Below, piece after piece: positions 1 through 5,289 of a stretch of 5,485 nt of DNA. A model generated the notes under the pieces. It was given only the letters and a program-made list of their open reading frames with translations. It did no database searches and was not told where the DNA came from. Both the position numbers and the translations under genes were made by a program. This stretch comes from Oscillospiraceae bacterium (GTDB lineage Bacteria > Bacillota > Clostridia > Oscillospirales > Oscillospiraceae), in the NCBI GenBank assembly GCA_016293865.1, contig JAEDDG010000057.1:1-5485 (forward strand), written 5' to 3'. Every line of letters begins with the position of its first letter. The first letter of the stretch is position 1.

Positions 1-22
1 TGCCGCCACGGTGGGCTTACGG

Positions 23-316
23 TTATAAATGTGCCTTTACGGAACAATAATGATTCGGAGTGCTTCTGATACTGTTCATGCGGCGGATCCATTCCATTTG
101 GTCAGCAGCTTTGAGTTGCTCGGTTACGCCCTCAATTTCAGCCGTCTGCTTGACAATAAGATTGAACATATCCTCAGCGTCTTTATCAATGCCCATAAGA
201 TAATCATGCAATGTGCCTTTCAACCGCATAGCATTGATAACCGACCTCTGATTGCGATAAAGAAAATCATAATGCAGTCTGCCCCAAGTTCCGATGTTAT
301 TAAGTTCTGTTTTCAT
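23..316 (-). CDS. tnpV: TnpV-family transposon protein, shortened and probably defective
   Basis: The protein is 97 residues from the ATG at 316, which has a strong Shine-Dalgarno sequence (GGAGG at about 325-330, 8-9 bases upstream). The longer reading from 400 is rejected because it has no ribosome binding site and runs into the hairpin region. The core matches the TnpV family of Tn4451-type clostridial elements: IGTWGRL near residue 8, a helical stretch with GTLHDYL (34-40), GIDKDAEDMF (42-51), then EGVTEQLKAADQMEWIRRMNSIR (62-84, cited by its motif). TnpV is associated with mobile elements and has been suggested to be excisionase-like; its role is not firmly known. The copy looks damaged at both ends. 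The usual N-terminal segment (GDYYxPDL-type) is missing although the start and RBS remain, as expected from an in-frame deletion. The family's usual ending (RAxEIVxxELIY-type) is replaced by an unrelated tail from residue 85. On the same strand another frame stays open to the window edge, so a small deletion near position 60 could explain the tail. No partner recombinase is visible. Confidence 0.8.
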   Translation of the reverse strand: MKTELNNIGTWGRLHYDFLYRNQRSVINAMRLKGTLHDYLMGIDKDAEDMFNLIVKQTAEIEGVTEQLKAADQMEWIRRMNSIRSTPNHYCSVKAHL

Positions 317-359
317 AAAAATCAACCTCCGAAATTTAATGTTTGTGTTTTGCATTAAA

Positions 360-425
360 GTTCGGATAGTCATAAAAAATGACAAATCCGAACCCTTCAC
401 CGATTGGTATTGGGTTCGGATTTGT
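360..425. repeat. Three alternating GTTCGGAT/ATCCGAAC copies, 26 bases apart
   Basis: On the plus strand GTTCGGAT occurs at 360-367 and again at 412-419 or one base earlier with flanking G, and its complement ATCCGAAC lies at 386-393. The copies are spaced about 26 bases and alternate in orientation. Two hairpins compete for the middle copy. Hairpin A is a perfect 14-bp stem, 382-395 with 412-425, and a 16-base loop. Hairpin B pairs 360-373 with 379-393: GTTCGGAT and GTCAT pair with ATGAC and ATCCGAAC around an A-rich loop, with a small bulge. The block lies between the 3' end of tRNA-Leu and the tnpV ribosome binding site. It could be a tRNA terminator with an alternative fold, or a recombinase or element-end site. 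The symmetry is read directly from the sequence; its role is inferred. Confidence 0.7.
374..425 (-). terminator. Probable intrinsic terminator of tRNA-Leu
   Basis: Reading the minus strand away from tRNA-Leu, the perfect 14-bp stem (412-425 with 382-395, GC-rich at its tip: CCGAACCC/GGGTTCGG) begins 7 bases after the CCA end. It is followed by CA and then TTTTTTA (373-379). This is the layout of a Rho-independent terminator. The 16-base loop and the AT base pairs at the stem foot make it weaker than a textbook case, and a competing hairpin uses the same segment. Confidence 0.5.
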
Positions 426-431
426 ACTGTT

Positions 432-516
432 TGGTGCGCCTGAAGGGACTCGAACCCACACGCATTGCTGCACGAGAACCTAAATCTCGCATGTCTACCA
501 ATTCCATCACAGGCGC
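432..516 (-). tRNA. trnL(uag): tRNA-Leu (anticodon UAG)
   Basis: This is an 85-nt class II tRNA with encoded CCA. The acceptor stem GCGCCTG (516-510) pairs perfectly with CAGGCGC, followed by discriminator A and CCA (434-432). The anticodon stem CGAGA/TCTCG encloses the loop TTTAGGT, giving anticodon UAG, which reads CUN leucine codons. A long variable arm (TGCAGCAATGCGT) and the T-loop TTCGAGT are present. The T-stem is imperfect: GTGGG faces CCCTT, leaving a G-U pair and a U-U mismatch next to the acceptor stem. The gene has a good promoter upstream at 587-615 and a likely terminator just downstream. Mobile-element sequence begins directly beyond its 3' end, a common arrangement where tRNA genes serve as integration sites. 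Confidence 0.95.
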
Positions 517-529
517 ATATTCAGTTTTT

Positions 530-570
530 CCCCCCCCCGCTCTCCCCCGGCAAAGATCCCGGGGCAGAGC
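530..570 (-). other. Leader hairpin plus nine-base G run upstream of tRNA-Leu
   Basis: In the tRNA-Leu leader, GCTCT-C-CCCCGG (539-550) pairs with CCGGGG-C-AGAGC (559-570): an inverted repeat of 12 positions with one C-C mismatch and an 8-base loop. On the transcribed strand it is followed by nine G residues (538-530) and five A residues, not by T, so it is not an intrinsic terminator for either direction. It may be a processing structure in the precursor tRNA. The homopolymer next to a very stable stem is also a place where sequencing or assembly errors are likely. Confidence 0.6.
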
Positions 571-586
571 ACATTGCCAGTCCCAC

Positions 587-615
587 GTATAAAGGAGGAC
601 AAACCTTAATATCAA
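587..615 (-). promoter_or_regulatory. SigA promoter of tRNA-Leu
   Basis: On the minus strand TTGATA (615-610) and TTATAC (592-587) are separated by exactly 17 bases, close to the TTGACA/TATAAT consensus. Transcription would start near 580 and give a leader of about 64 nt, including the GC-rich hairpin, before tRNA-Leu at 516. It lies just downstream of the stop codon of the broken ORF at 648, where an independent tRNA promoter is expected. Confidence 0.7.
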
Positions 616-647
616 AAGCGAACAGTCATTGCGGACATAAACCGGCG

Positions 648-923
648 TTATCCGATCAATCCGGAGGACATGGCGTCCTGCTCGATTTTCCGGATGACGC
701 AGGAAATCATGCTGATTACATCCGCAAGAACAAACTTTTCATATTGGCCAGTAGTCCAACCCAATTTGTTATGCACAAACTGATTTCGTATTCTGCGTAC
801 AGAATCATCGCAGGCCAATTCGTCTGCAGATCAGTATTGCAGCGGTGTACAGCAGGTAATGGGCCGTCCTCGCGTAATGCGCGCGGGAATCGCTCTCCAC
901 AAGCCGTTCCATTTGTCAGTCAT
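648..923 (-). pseudogene. Frameshifted small gene with HEPN-like RNxxxH motif
   Basis: No single frame is open here, but two minus-strand frames join into one protein-like sequence. Frame one starts at ATG 912 (MERLVESDSRAHYARTAHY, then LLYTAAIL, to 832). After one extra base (831) the reading continues in the next frame (SADELACDDSVRRIRNQFVH..., 830-651) to TAA at 648-650, about 87 residues in all. Codon third positions are GC-rich like the neighbouring genes. A further frame begins at ATG 923 (MTDK) and would join by one more base change near 912, so there may be two lesions. The motif RNQFVH (788-771) fits the R-N/D/H-x(3-5)-H signature of HEPN-fold proteins; its IRN-F-H context resembles the MltR/DUF4145-type group. 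A predicted helix ending KIEQDAMSSGLIG follows. HEPN membership is inferred from this motif alone and the exact family is not recognised. The gene starts 74 bases after the kinase stop codon with no clear terminator between, so it may once have been the last gene of that operon. A sequencing error or a recoded gene remains possible. Confidence 0.5.
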
Positions 924-997
924 ACTATAATTCTTCACTGAAGCGACAGCGCCGAGACTCCGGCTGTCTGCCCCAGCACGCCGTCCCCGACCGCAGT

Positions 998-2443
998 TTA
1001 TCCGGCCGGCTTGCCCTGATATGCAGGAAATGTCACCGTAAAGATCATGCCGCCGCCTTCCCGCCGGTCGGCGCGCACGCTGCCGCCGTTTTCAGCCACC
1101 GCAGACTTGACTATGGAAAGGCCAAGGCCGCTGCCGCCCGCCTCGCGGGAGCGCGCTTTGTCCACCCGGTAAAATCTGTCAAAAATGTTCGGCAGGTCAC
1201 TTTCCGGAATGCCGATGCCTGTATCGGACACGACAATATAAACATCTCCGGATTCTTTCCTGACTGATACGTGCACACTGCCCCCATGCACATTGTATTT
1301 CACAGCGTTTTCTGACAGGTTCAGAATAATCTGATAGATTTCATCCGCATTGGCAAACACAAGACAATCCGGCTCCAGCTGGCTTTCAAGCGTAATGGCA
1401 CCGGCGTCAGCCAGCGGCCGCAGGAGCCGCAGCGCATCAGCGGCTGTTTTGCTGACATTCACAACCGCTTTCGTCTGAATCACCTTATTGTCCATACGCG
1501 CAAGGCTCAGGAGCTTTTCCGTAATACGCGCAAGCCGTTCCGCTTCGTTGCCGATATCGGTTACAAATTCGCGGACTGTATCCTGATCCATCTCATCCGT
1601 CTGCAGAATGCTGTCGCTGAGCAGGCGGATTGCAGCCAGCGGCGTCTTCAGCTCATGGGAAGCGTCCGACACAAAACGCCGGCGTATATTCTCCGTGCTC
1701 TGGAGCCGGTCGGTCAGGCTGTTGAATTCCTCCCCCAGCCGCGCCAGCTCATCATGCCCGCTGACATCCACACGGTAATTATACTGCCCTTCCCGGACGG
1801 ATGCAATGGCGTCCAGCACTTTCCGCAGCCGGCTGGACAGCGTCGTTGTGAAAATCAGGCTGACCAGCAGCGCAAACACACTGACCAGGACGCTGATTCT
1901 CTGGATATTGTTGCGCAGGCTCACTATCATGCTGCCCTGCTGCTGATCCATTTCAAAAACATAAACGCATCCGATCACGCCGCCGTTATGTACAATCGGC
2001 ATGGCCGCGCTGGTATAAAAAATACCGGAAACAAATTTGGAAAAAAAAGCGTCATATCCTGCAAGAGCATTTGCAGTTCCCCAGTTCAGGCGCTCAACAC
2101 CCTGCTGCTTTTCCGTCTCGTCACTGTAATAGACATATTCTCCGTCTGAATCAGACACACAGACACAGCTCAGGCTGCCGAGATCGATCAGACTGAGCGC
2201 CTGGTTCACATTTTCTTCGGTCAGCTCATCCAGCGCTTCAAGCACACTGGCCATATGTCCCAGCTGGCTCTGCATATTTCCCCGCTTGGACTCAAAAATC
2301 AGTTCCCGCGAGACAATCATCGGATATGTGTTCAGGACAGCCAGAAGCGCAATCACAAGGGAAAAATATGTGATCAGGTATTTGACCCAGATGCTGCTGA
2401 AAAAGCGGACGCCCTTTCCTTCACCCCTTGAAATAGTACCCAA
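998..2443 (-). CDS. Membrane sensor histidine kinase with Cache-like sensor and HAMP
   Basis: This 481-residue kinase senses an external signal, autophosphorylates and passes the phosphate to the regulator encoded just upstream. Order of parts: a transmembrane helix (about 21-43); an extracytoplasmic sensor (about 44-180) whose CVSDSDGEYVYYS and AMPIVHNGGVIGCVYVFE segments look like a PDC/Cache fold; a second transmembrane helix (about 183-201); HAMP (about 202-254); and HisKA with SHELKTP, phospho-acceptor His263. The ATPase domain has an N-box NLSENAVKYN (375-384), G1 DTGIGIP (407-413), an F-box FDRFYRVD and G2 GGSGLGLS (436-443). All catalytic motifs are intact, and the domain order is that of PhoR/WalK-type kinases. 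The start is uncertain. TTG 2443 is the only conventional in-frame codon ahead of the first membrane helix, and it overlaps the regulator gene by 23 bases. GGGGAG directly abuts this TTG, which is too close for an ideal RBS. Translation is probably coupled to the regulator. The signal sensed cannot be told from sequence. Confidence 0.93.
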   Translation of the reverse strand: MGTISRGEGKGVRFFSSIWVKYLITYFSLVIALLAVLNTYPMIVSRELIFESKRGNMQSQLGHMASVLEALDELTEENVNQALSLIDLGSLSCVCVSDSDGEYVYYSDETEKQQGVERLNWGTANALAGYDAFFSKFVSGIFYTSAAMPIVHNGGVIGCVYVFEMDQQQGSMIVSLRNNIQRISVLVSVFALLVSLIFTTTLSSRLRKVLDAIASVREGQYNYRVDVSGHDELARLGEEFNSLTDRLQSTENIRRRFVSDASHELKTPLAAIRLLSDSILQTDEMDQDTVREFVTDIGNEAERLARITEKLLSLARMDNKVIQTKAVVNVSKTAADALRLLRPLADAGAITLESQLEPDCLVFANADEIYQIILNLSENAVKYNVHGGSVHVSVRKESGDVYIVVSDTGIGIPESDLPNIFDRFYRVDKARSREAGGSGLGLSIVKSAVAENGGSVRADRREGGGMIFTVTFPAYQGKPAG

Positions 2444-3101
2444 CTCCCCATTTTGTCATAATATAAGCAGGGTCTGCAGGATTCAGCTCAATCTTGTCGC
2501 GGAGTTTGTGTACATGCACGTCCACCGTGCGGATATCGCCCTGGTAATCATATCCCCAGATCAGATCCAGCAGCTTTTCGCGGCTGAACACCTTTCCGGG
2601 ATTCTTGATCAGAAGCTCCATGAGATCAAATTCCTTGCCCGTCAGTTCCACTGCATGCCCGTCGCGGACGGCAGTGCGTTTCTCCGAATCCAGCGTAATG
2701 CCGCCGACGGTAATCTGCGTCTGCTGGGTCTGCGCCGTATTCGAGGCAGAACGGCGCAGAAGCGCCTTGATGCGGGCTTTCAGCTCCAGAATATTGAACG
2801 GTTTCGTCACATAATCATCTGCTCCGTACTCGAAACCGATGATTTTGTCCATATCCTCACTTTTTGCCGTAAGCATGATGATCGGCACCGACGAAAACTC
2901 ACGGATCTGCATGCAGGCGCCCAGCCCGTCCAGCTTCGGCATCATAAGATCCAGAATAATCAAATCGAACTGGCCGGTCTTGGCAAGCTCCACGCCATCC
3001 TCACCGTTAAAGGCCGTCTCAACCTTATATCCCTCATTCTCAAGATTGAACTTGATTCCCTTAACCAACAGCTTTTCATCATCAACAACAAGGATTTTCA
3101 T
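2421..3101 (-). CDS. OmpR/PhoB-type response regulator
   Basis: This 226-residue transcription factor is of full length for the family. The receiver domain (1-115) has the acidic pair D7/D8, phospho-acceptor D51 in LIILDLMMPKLDG, T78 (MLTAK) and K100 (VTKPF), so all phosphotransfer residues are present. A linker rich in Q, T and A (118-130) leads to a winged-helix DNA-binding domain (131-226) with the recognition helix around RTVDVHVHKLRDKIE (191-205) and the wing ending WGVGYYF. It resembles the PhoP/WalR branch of Firmicutes, but I cannot assign a specific orthologue. ATG 3101 has a strong RBS (GGAGGGG, 5 bases upstream) that lies inside the end of the ComEA-like gene. The two genes overlap as ATGA, and the kinase gene overlaps this gene's 3' end. 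The three therefore form one transcription unit with coupled translation. The divergent carboxypeptidase gene is a natural candidate target, but no operator repeat was identified. Confidence 0.95.
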   Translation of the reverse strand: MKILVVDDEKLLVKGIKFNLENEGYKVETAFNGEDGVELAKTGQFDLIILDLMMPKLDGLGACMQIREFSSVPIIMLTAKSEDMDKIIGFEYGADDYVTKPFNILELKARIKALLRRSASNTAQTQQTQITVGGITLDSEKRTAVRDGHAVELTGKEFDLMELLIKNPGKVFSREKLLDLIWGYDYQGDIRTVDVHVHKLRDKIELNPADPAYIMTKWGVGYYFKG

Positions 3102-3526
3102 TTGTCCCCTCCAGTCTGTCCGTCCACGGCAATCAGGCCGCTGATTGCTTCAAATTTTCCGTCTCCGATTCCCGGAACCATTTTGATTTCCTCAACCGAT
3201 GCAAAAGGTCCGTTTTCTTCCCGATAATCCACAATGCGTGCGGCCAGCGCAGCACCGATCCCCGGCAGCGTTTCCAGCTGATCGGCAGACGCGGTATTGA
3301 TATTCAAAAGGCCGTCCGCCTGCGCATCCGCCGCAGGCTGCACCTCTTTTCCGGCAGTTCCGCCCGCTTCCGACTGTGTCTCAAGTCCGTCTGCGGCGGC
3401 CGCATCCGCCTGAATCACAACATGCGTTCCCGCGCTCTGTCGGCCGCAGAAGAACCCGACCGTAAAGCAGACACAGGCCAAAGCAACAGAAACAACGACG
3501 ATTTCGTACTTTTTCAGCTTCATCAT
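3098..3526 (-). CDS. ComEA-like membrane-anchored helix-hairpin-helix protein
   Basis: From ATG 3526 the protein is 142 residues. A short basic N-terminus (MMKLKKY) and one hydrophobic helix (about 8-27) act as an uncleaved anchor, or signal anchor, leaving the rest outside the membrane. An Ala/Gln/Glu/Gly-rich low-complexity linker follows (about 38-72). The C-terminal domain begins LLNINTASADQLETLPGIG and carries two helix-hairpin-helix motifs, LPGIG (87-91) and VPGIG (117-121), which in ComEA bind double-stranded DNA non-specifically. Bacillus ComEA also has an SLBB domain before the HhH region; it is absent here, so this is a minimal form. No comEC/comEB neighbour is seen; the partners are two-component genes. 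DNA uptake or extracellular DNA binding is the family-based role, but a role in this operon is unproven. The longer reading from 3679 adds 51 residues through the intergenic promoter region and is rejected. GGGGCGAG lies just upstream of ATG 3526; ATG 3523 is an equal alternative. Confidence 0.87.
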   Translation of the reverse strand: MMKLKKYEIVVVSVALACVCFTVGFFCGRQSAGTHVVIQADAAAADGLETQSEAGGTAGKEVQPAADAQADGLLNINTASADQLETLPGIGAALAARIVDYREENGPFASVEEIKMVPGIGDGKFEAISGLIAVDGQTGGDK

Positions 3527-3569
3527 TCTCGCCCCGCAATCGTTTCCTGAAAAAACCGGGTTGATGATA

Positions 3570-3598
3570 TTGATTTTCGCGCAGAAAATATATATGAT
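3570..3598 (+). promoter_or_regulatory. Probable SigA promoter of the carboxypeptidase gene
   Basis: TTGATT (3570-3575) and TATGAT (3593-3598) are separated by 17 bases; four of six and five of six positions match consensus. The start would lie near 3605, giving a leader of about 120 nt. A second, closer -10-like element (TATCAT, 3703-3708) lacks a matching -35 and would leave almost no room before the RBS, so the upstream site is preferred. Confidence 0.5.
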
Positions 3599-3636
3599 AT
3601 GAATATGGAAAACTGCCTGCGCAGCACAGCGCTCTC

Positions 3637-3698
3637 CCCGTACGGGTATATACGGCACGACGGGATCCGGACGCCGCACAATTTCTGTGTCCGAATCC
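3637..3698 (+). other. Hairpin-forming leader segments before the carboxypeptidase gene
   Basis: The predicted leader holds the 10-bp palindrome CCCGTACGGG (3637-3646), followed by a longer stem-loop. In that stem GGAT-C-CGGA (3663-3671) pairs with TCCG-A-ATCC (3690-3698) with one C-A mismatch. After a five-base bulge CACA (3677-3680) pairs with TGTG (3686-3689) around ATTTC. It ends about 18 bases before the RBS and has no T tract, so it is not an intrinsic terminator. It matches no riboswitch class that I recognise. Confidence 0.4.
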
Positions 3699-3726
3699 AG
3701 TATATCATATTTATTTGGAGAAGCAT

Positions 3727-5232
3727 ATGAAAAAATTAAAGTTTTTTACGGCATTGATTCTCGTTCTGACTGTTGCGGCTTCGCTGGCGGGTCCGCTGGC
3801 AGCACCAGCGGCAGCAGCGTCCGATCCTGCCATTGAGGCAACCTCTGCGCTGCTGGTGGAAACCGTTACGGGTGAAGTCCTGTACAGCAAAAATGCAGAC
3901 AGCCGGATCTATCCCGCAAGCACAACGAAGATCATGACCGTTCTCCTGGCTCTGGAGGCCATTGAAGCCGGCACCGTCCGACAGGACGCAATTGTCACGC
4001 TTTCCGAGAATATTTACCAGGGTTGCGAGGGCGGCAGCACGGCCGAACTCGAATCAGGCGAAGAAATCTCGCTTGAAGATCTGATCCGCTGTGCGCTGAT
4101 CGCCTCTGCAAACGAAGCCTGCAACGCAATCGCCGAGTACATAAGCGGCAGCATTGACAGCTTTGTATCTCTGATGAATAACCGTGCCCAGGAGCTTGGC
4201 TGCACCAACACGCACTTTTCCAACTGCCACGGCATGCCGGATGACAACCACTACCTCAGCGTCAACGATCTCTTTCTGATTTTTTCAGAGGCCCGCAAGT
4301 ATGCGCTGTTCAATGAAACCGCAGCCACTGCCACCTGCCAGATCCCGGCCACAAATCTCAGTGAGGCGCGGACGCTGACCACAACCGACCGCCTGATCAA
4401 TCCGGAGACCACAGATTACTATGACAAAAGTCTGGGCGGCAAAACCGGCTACACGGATGCCGCCGGCTACTGTCTGGTTTCCTCTGCAAAAAACGATTCC
4501 CTGGAGCTGACGGCCATCGTCATGGGCTGCGAATCTGTTGCCGGGGAAGACGGTACCACTCAGATCAAAAGCTTCTCTGAATCCAAACGCCTGTATGAGT
4601 GGGGTTTCAACAGCTTCGGATACAGGACGCTCCTGTCCACCGCGGACCTGATCGGCGAAGCGCCGGTGGAGATGGGCAGCGGCGCCGACTCCGTCATTCT
4701 GCGCCCGGAAAACTCCGTGGTTGCTTTTCTGGATAACGACATCCAGCTGGAAGACTTTGAGCGCAACATCACCATTTTCAGCGAAGAGACAGGCGAAGCC
4801 GTTGTCGCGCCTGTCAGCGCCGGCGACGTGCTGGGCAGCGTGACGCTCACCTACAACGGCAGGGAGTACGGCAGTGTGGACCTGGTGGCCAGCACCAGCG
4901 TTTCCCTGTCCAAAACAGAGTATATCCATTCTGAATTCAAGGAAACCCTGTCTCTGCGGTGGGTCAAGCTGCTGATCGCCGCGTTTGTCCTCATGTTTGT
5001 GGGCTATATCATTTTCGCAATCATCTACAACCACCGTCAGCGCAAGCTCCGCAGGGCCGCCCGTGCCGCTGCACACCGCCGGGCTGCCGATGCGCGCCGC
5101 CGTGCACAGCCCACGTCCGGCAAAAGCTTTGAGGAAATTGAGCGCGAAGCTGCCAGTACAGCCGCCTCTGTCGCCTCATCTGCCGCGCAGGACGCGTGGA
5201 ACGAAGAATGGAATCAGGACGAATGGAAATAG
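3727..5232 (+). CDS. D-alanyl-D-alanine carboxypeptidase (peptidase S11, DacA/DacF-like) with basic cytoplasmic tail
   Basis: This 501-residue low-molecular-weight penicillin-binding protein removes the terminal D-Ala from peptidoglycan stem pentapeptides outside the membrane. ATG 3727 is chosen because GGAG (3717-3720) lies 6 bases upstream; TTG 3715 would add four residues and has no RBS. A signal peptide (about 1-31, Ala-rich cleavage region) precedes the catalytic domain. All three active-site motifs are present: S65-T-T-K68 (nucleophile in PASTTKIM), S127-A-N129 and K239-T-G241 (GGKTGYT). A region at about 300-395 corresponds to the C-terminal beta domain of PBP5-type enzymes. In place of the usual short amphipathic membrane anchor there is a true transmembrane helix (about 413-434). 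It is followed by about 67 cytoplasmic residues: an Arg/Ala-rich stretch (437-460), an Ala/Ser region and an acidic, Trp-containing end (WNEEWNQDEWK). Family length is typically 380-440 residues, so the tail is an extension. The gene is transcribed alone, divergently from the two-component operon. No clear terminator follows it. Confidence 0.95.
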   Translation: MKKLKFFTALILVLTVAASLAGPLAAPAAAASDPAIEATSALLVETVTGEVLYSKNADSRIYPASTTKIMTVLLALEAIEAGTVRQDAIVTLSENIYQGCEGGSTAELESGEEISLEDLIRCALIASANEACNAIAEYISGSIDSFVSLMNNRAQELGCTNTHFSNCHGMPDDNHYLSVNDLFLIFSEARKYALFNETAATATCQIPATNLSEARTLTTTDRLINPETTDYYDKSLGGKTGYTDAAGYCLVSSAKNDSLELTAIVMGCESVAGEDGTTQIKSFSESKRLYEWGFNSFGYRTLLSTADLIGEAPVEMGSGADSVILRPENSVVAFLDNDIQLEDFERNITIFSEETGEAVVAPVSAGDVLGSVTLTYNGREYGSVDLVASTSVSLSKTEYIHSEFKETLSLRWVKLLIAAFVLMFVGYIIFAIIYNHRQRKLRRAARAAAHRRAADARRRAQPTSGKSFEEIEREAASTAASVASSAAQDAWNEEWNQDEWK

Positions 5233-5289
5233 CCGGCACAGTCCTGCTCTCCCGCCTCATAAATTTCTCAAAAAAACCGGAAATATTTG

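Larger units (their letters stand above)
517..997. other. 480-bp stretch without an intact gene
   Basis: This interval separates tRNA-Leu from the histidine kinase gene. It holds the G-run and leader hairpin (530-570), the tRNA-Leu promoter (587-615) and the frameshifted ORF (648-923). From 924 to 997 the only structure I see is an imperfect stem, GACAG..CCG (945-954) with CGG..CTGTC (961-968), which lacks a T tract on either strand. The long plus-strand reading across 465-941 runs antisense through the tRNA and is not considered a gene. Confidence 0.6.
3527..3726. other. Divergent intergenic region between ComEA-like and carboxypeptidase genes
   Basis: This 200-bp region must start transcription in both directions. 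For the plus strand I see one good promoter (3570-3598) and a leader with two hairpin-forming segments. For the minus-strand operon the signal is weak. TTTTCA-N18-TATGAT can be read on the minus strand ending near 3704, overlapping the carboxypeptidase start region, and TTTTCC-N16-TATTTT near 3587 is poorer still. AT-rich islands at 3581-3610 and 3700-3716 flank a GC-rich middle. Overlapping divergent promoters would allow one regulator to act on both sides. Confidence 0.55.

Noticed and set aside
389..457. Shared CGAACCC at 389-395 and in the tRNA T-arm (451-457) as an attachment-site duplication
   Set aside because: Seven bases are too short, and the similarity does not extend into the tRNA 3' end as a true att repeat would.
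397..615. Minus-strand 72-codon reading over tRNA-Leu
   Set aside because: It is a translation of the tRNA gene itself (ELVDMRDLGSRAAMRVG is a well-known artefact of tRNA-Leu genes).
669..782. Plus-strand small ORF starting ATG 669-671 area with GGAGG upstream
   Set aside because: The RBS would be only two bases from the start codon, the peptide is 37 residues without pattern, and the opposite strand is the better coding candidate.
926..931. Plus-strand TATAAT
   Set aside because: No -35 element lies at a suitable distance, no extended -10 is present and no plus-strand gene follows.
465..941. Plus-strand 158-codon reading
   Set aside because: It begins antisense to tRNA-Leu, has no RBS, and the opposite strand carries better coding signal across two joined frames.
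945..968. Hairpin downstream of the kinase gene as a terminator
   Set aside because: The stem is bulged and no T tract follows on the minus strand, so the operon may continue into the broken ORF.
2286..3227. Plus-strand 313-codon reading
   Set aside because: It is a shadow of the regulator and kinase genes; the product shows no domain pattern and no RBS precedes it.
4285..5076. Minus-strand 263-codon reading
   Set aside because: It is the antisense shadow of the carboxypeptidase gene, whose catalytic motifs are complete.
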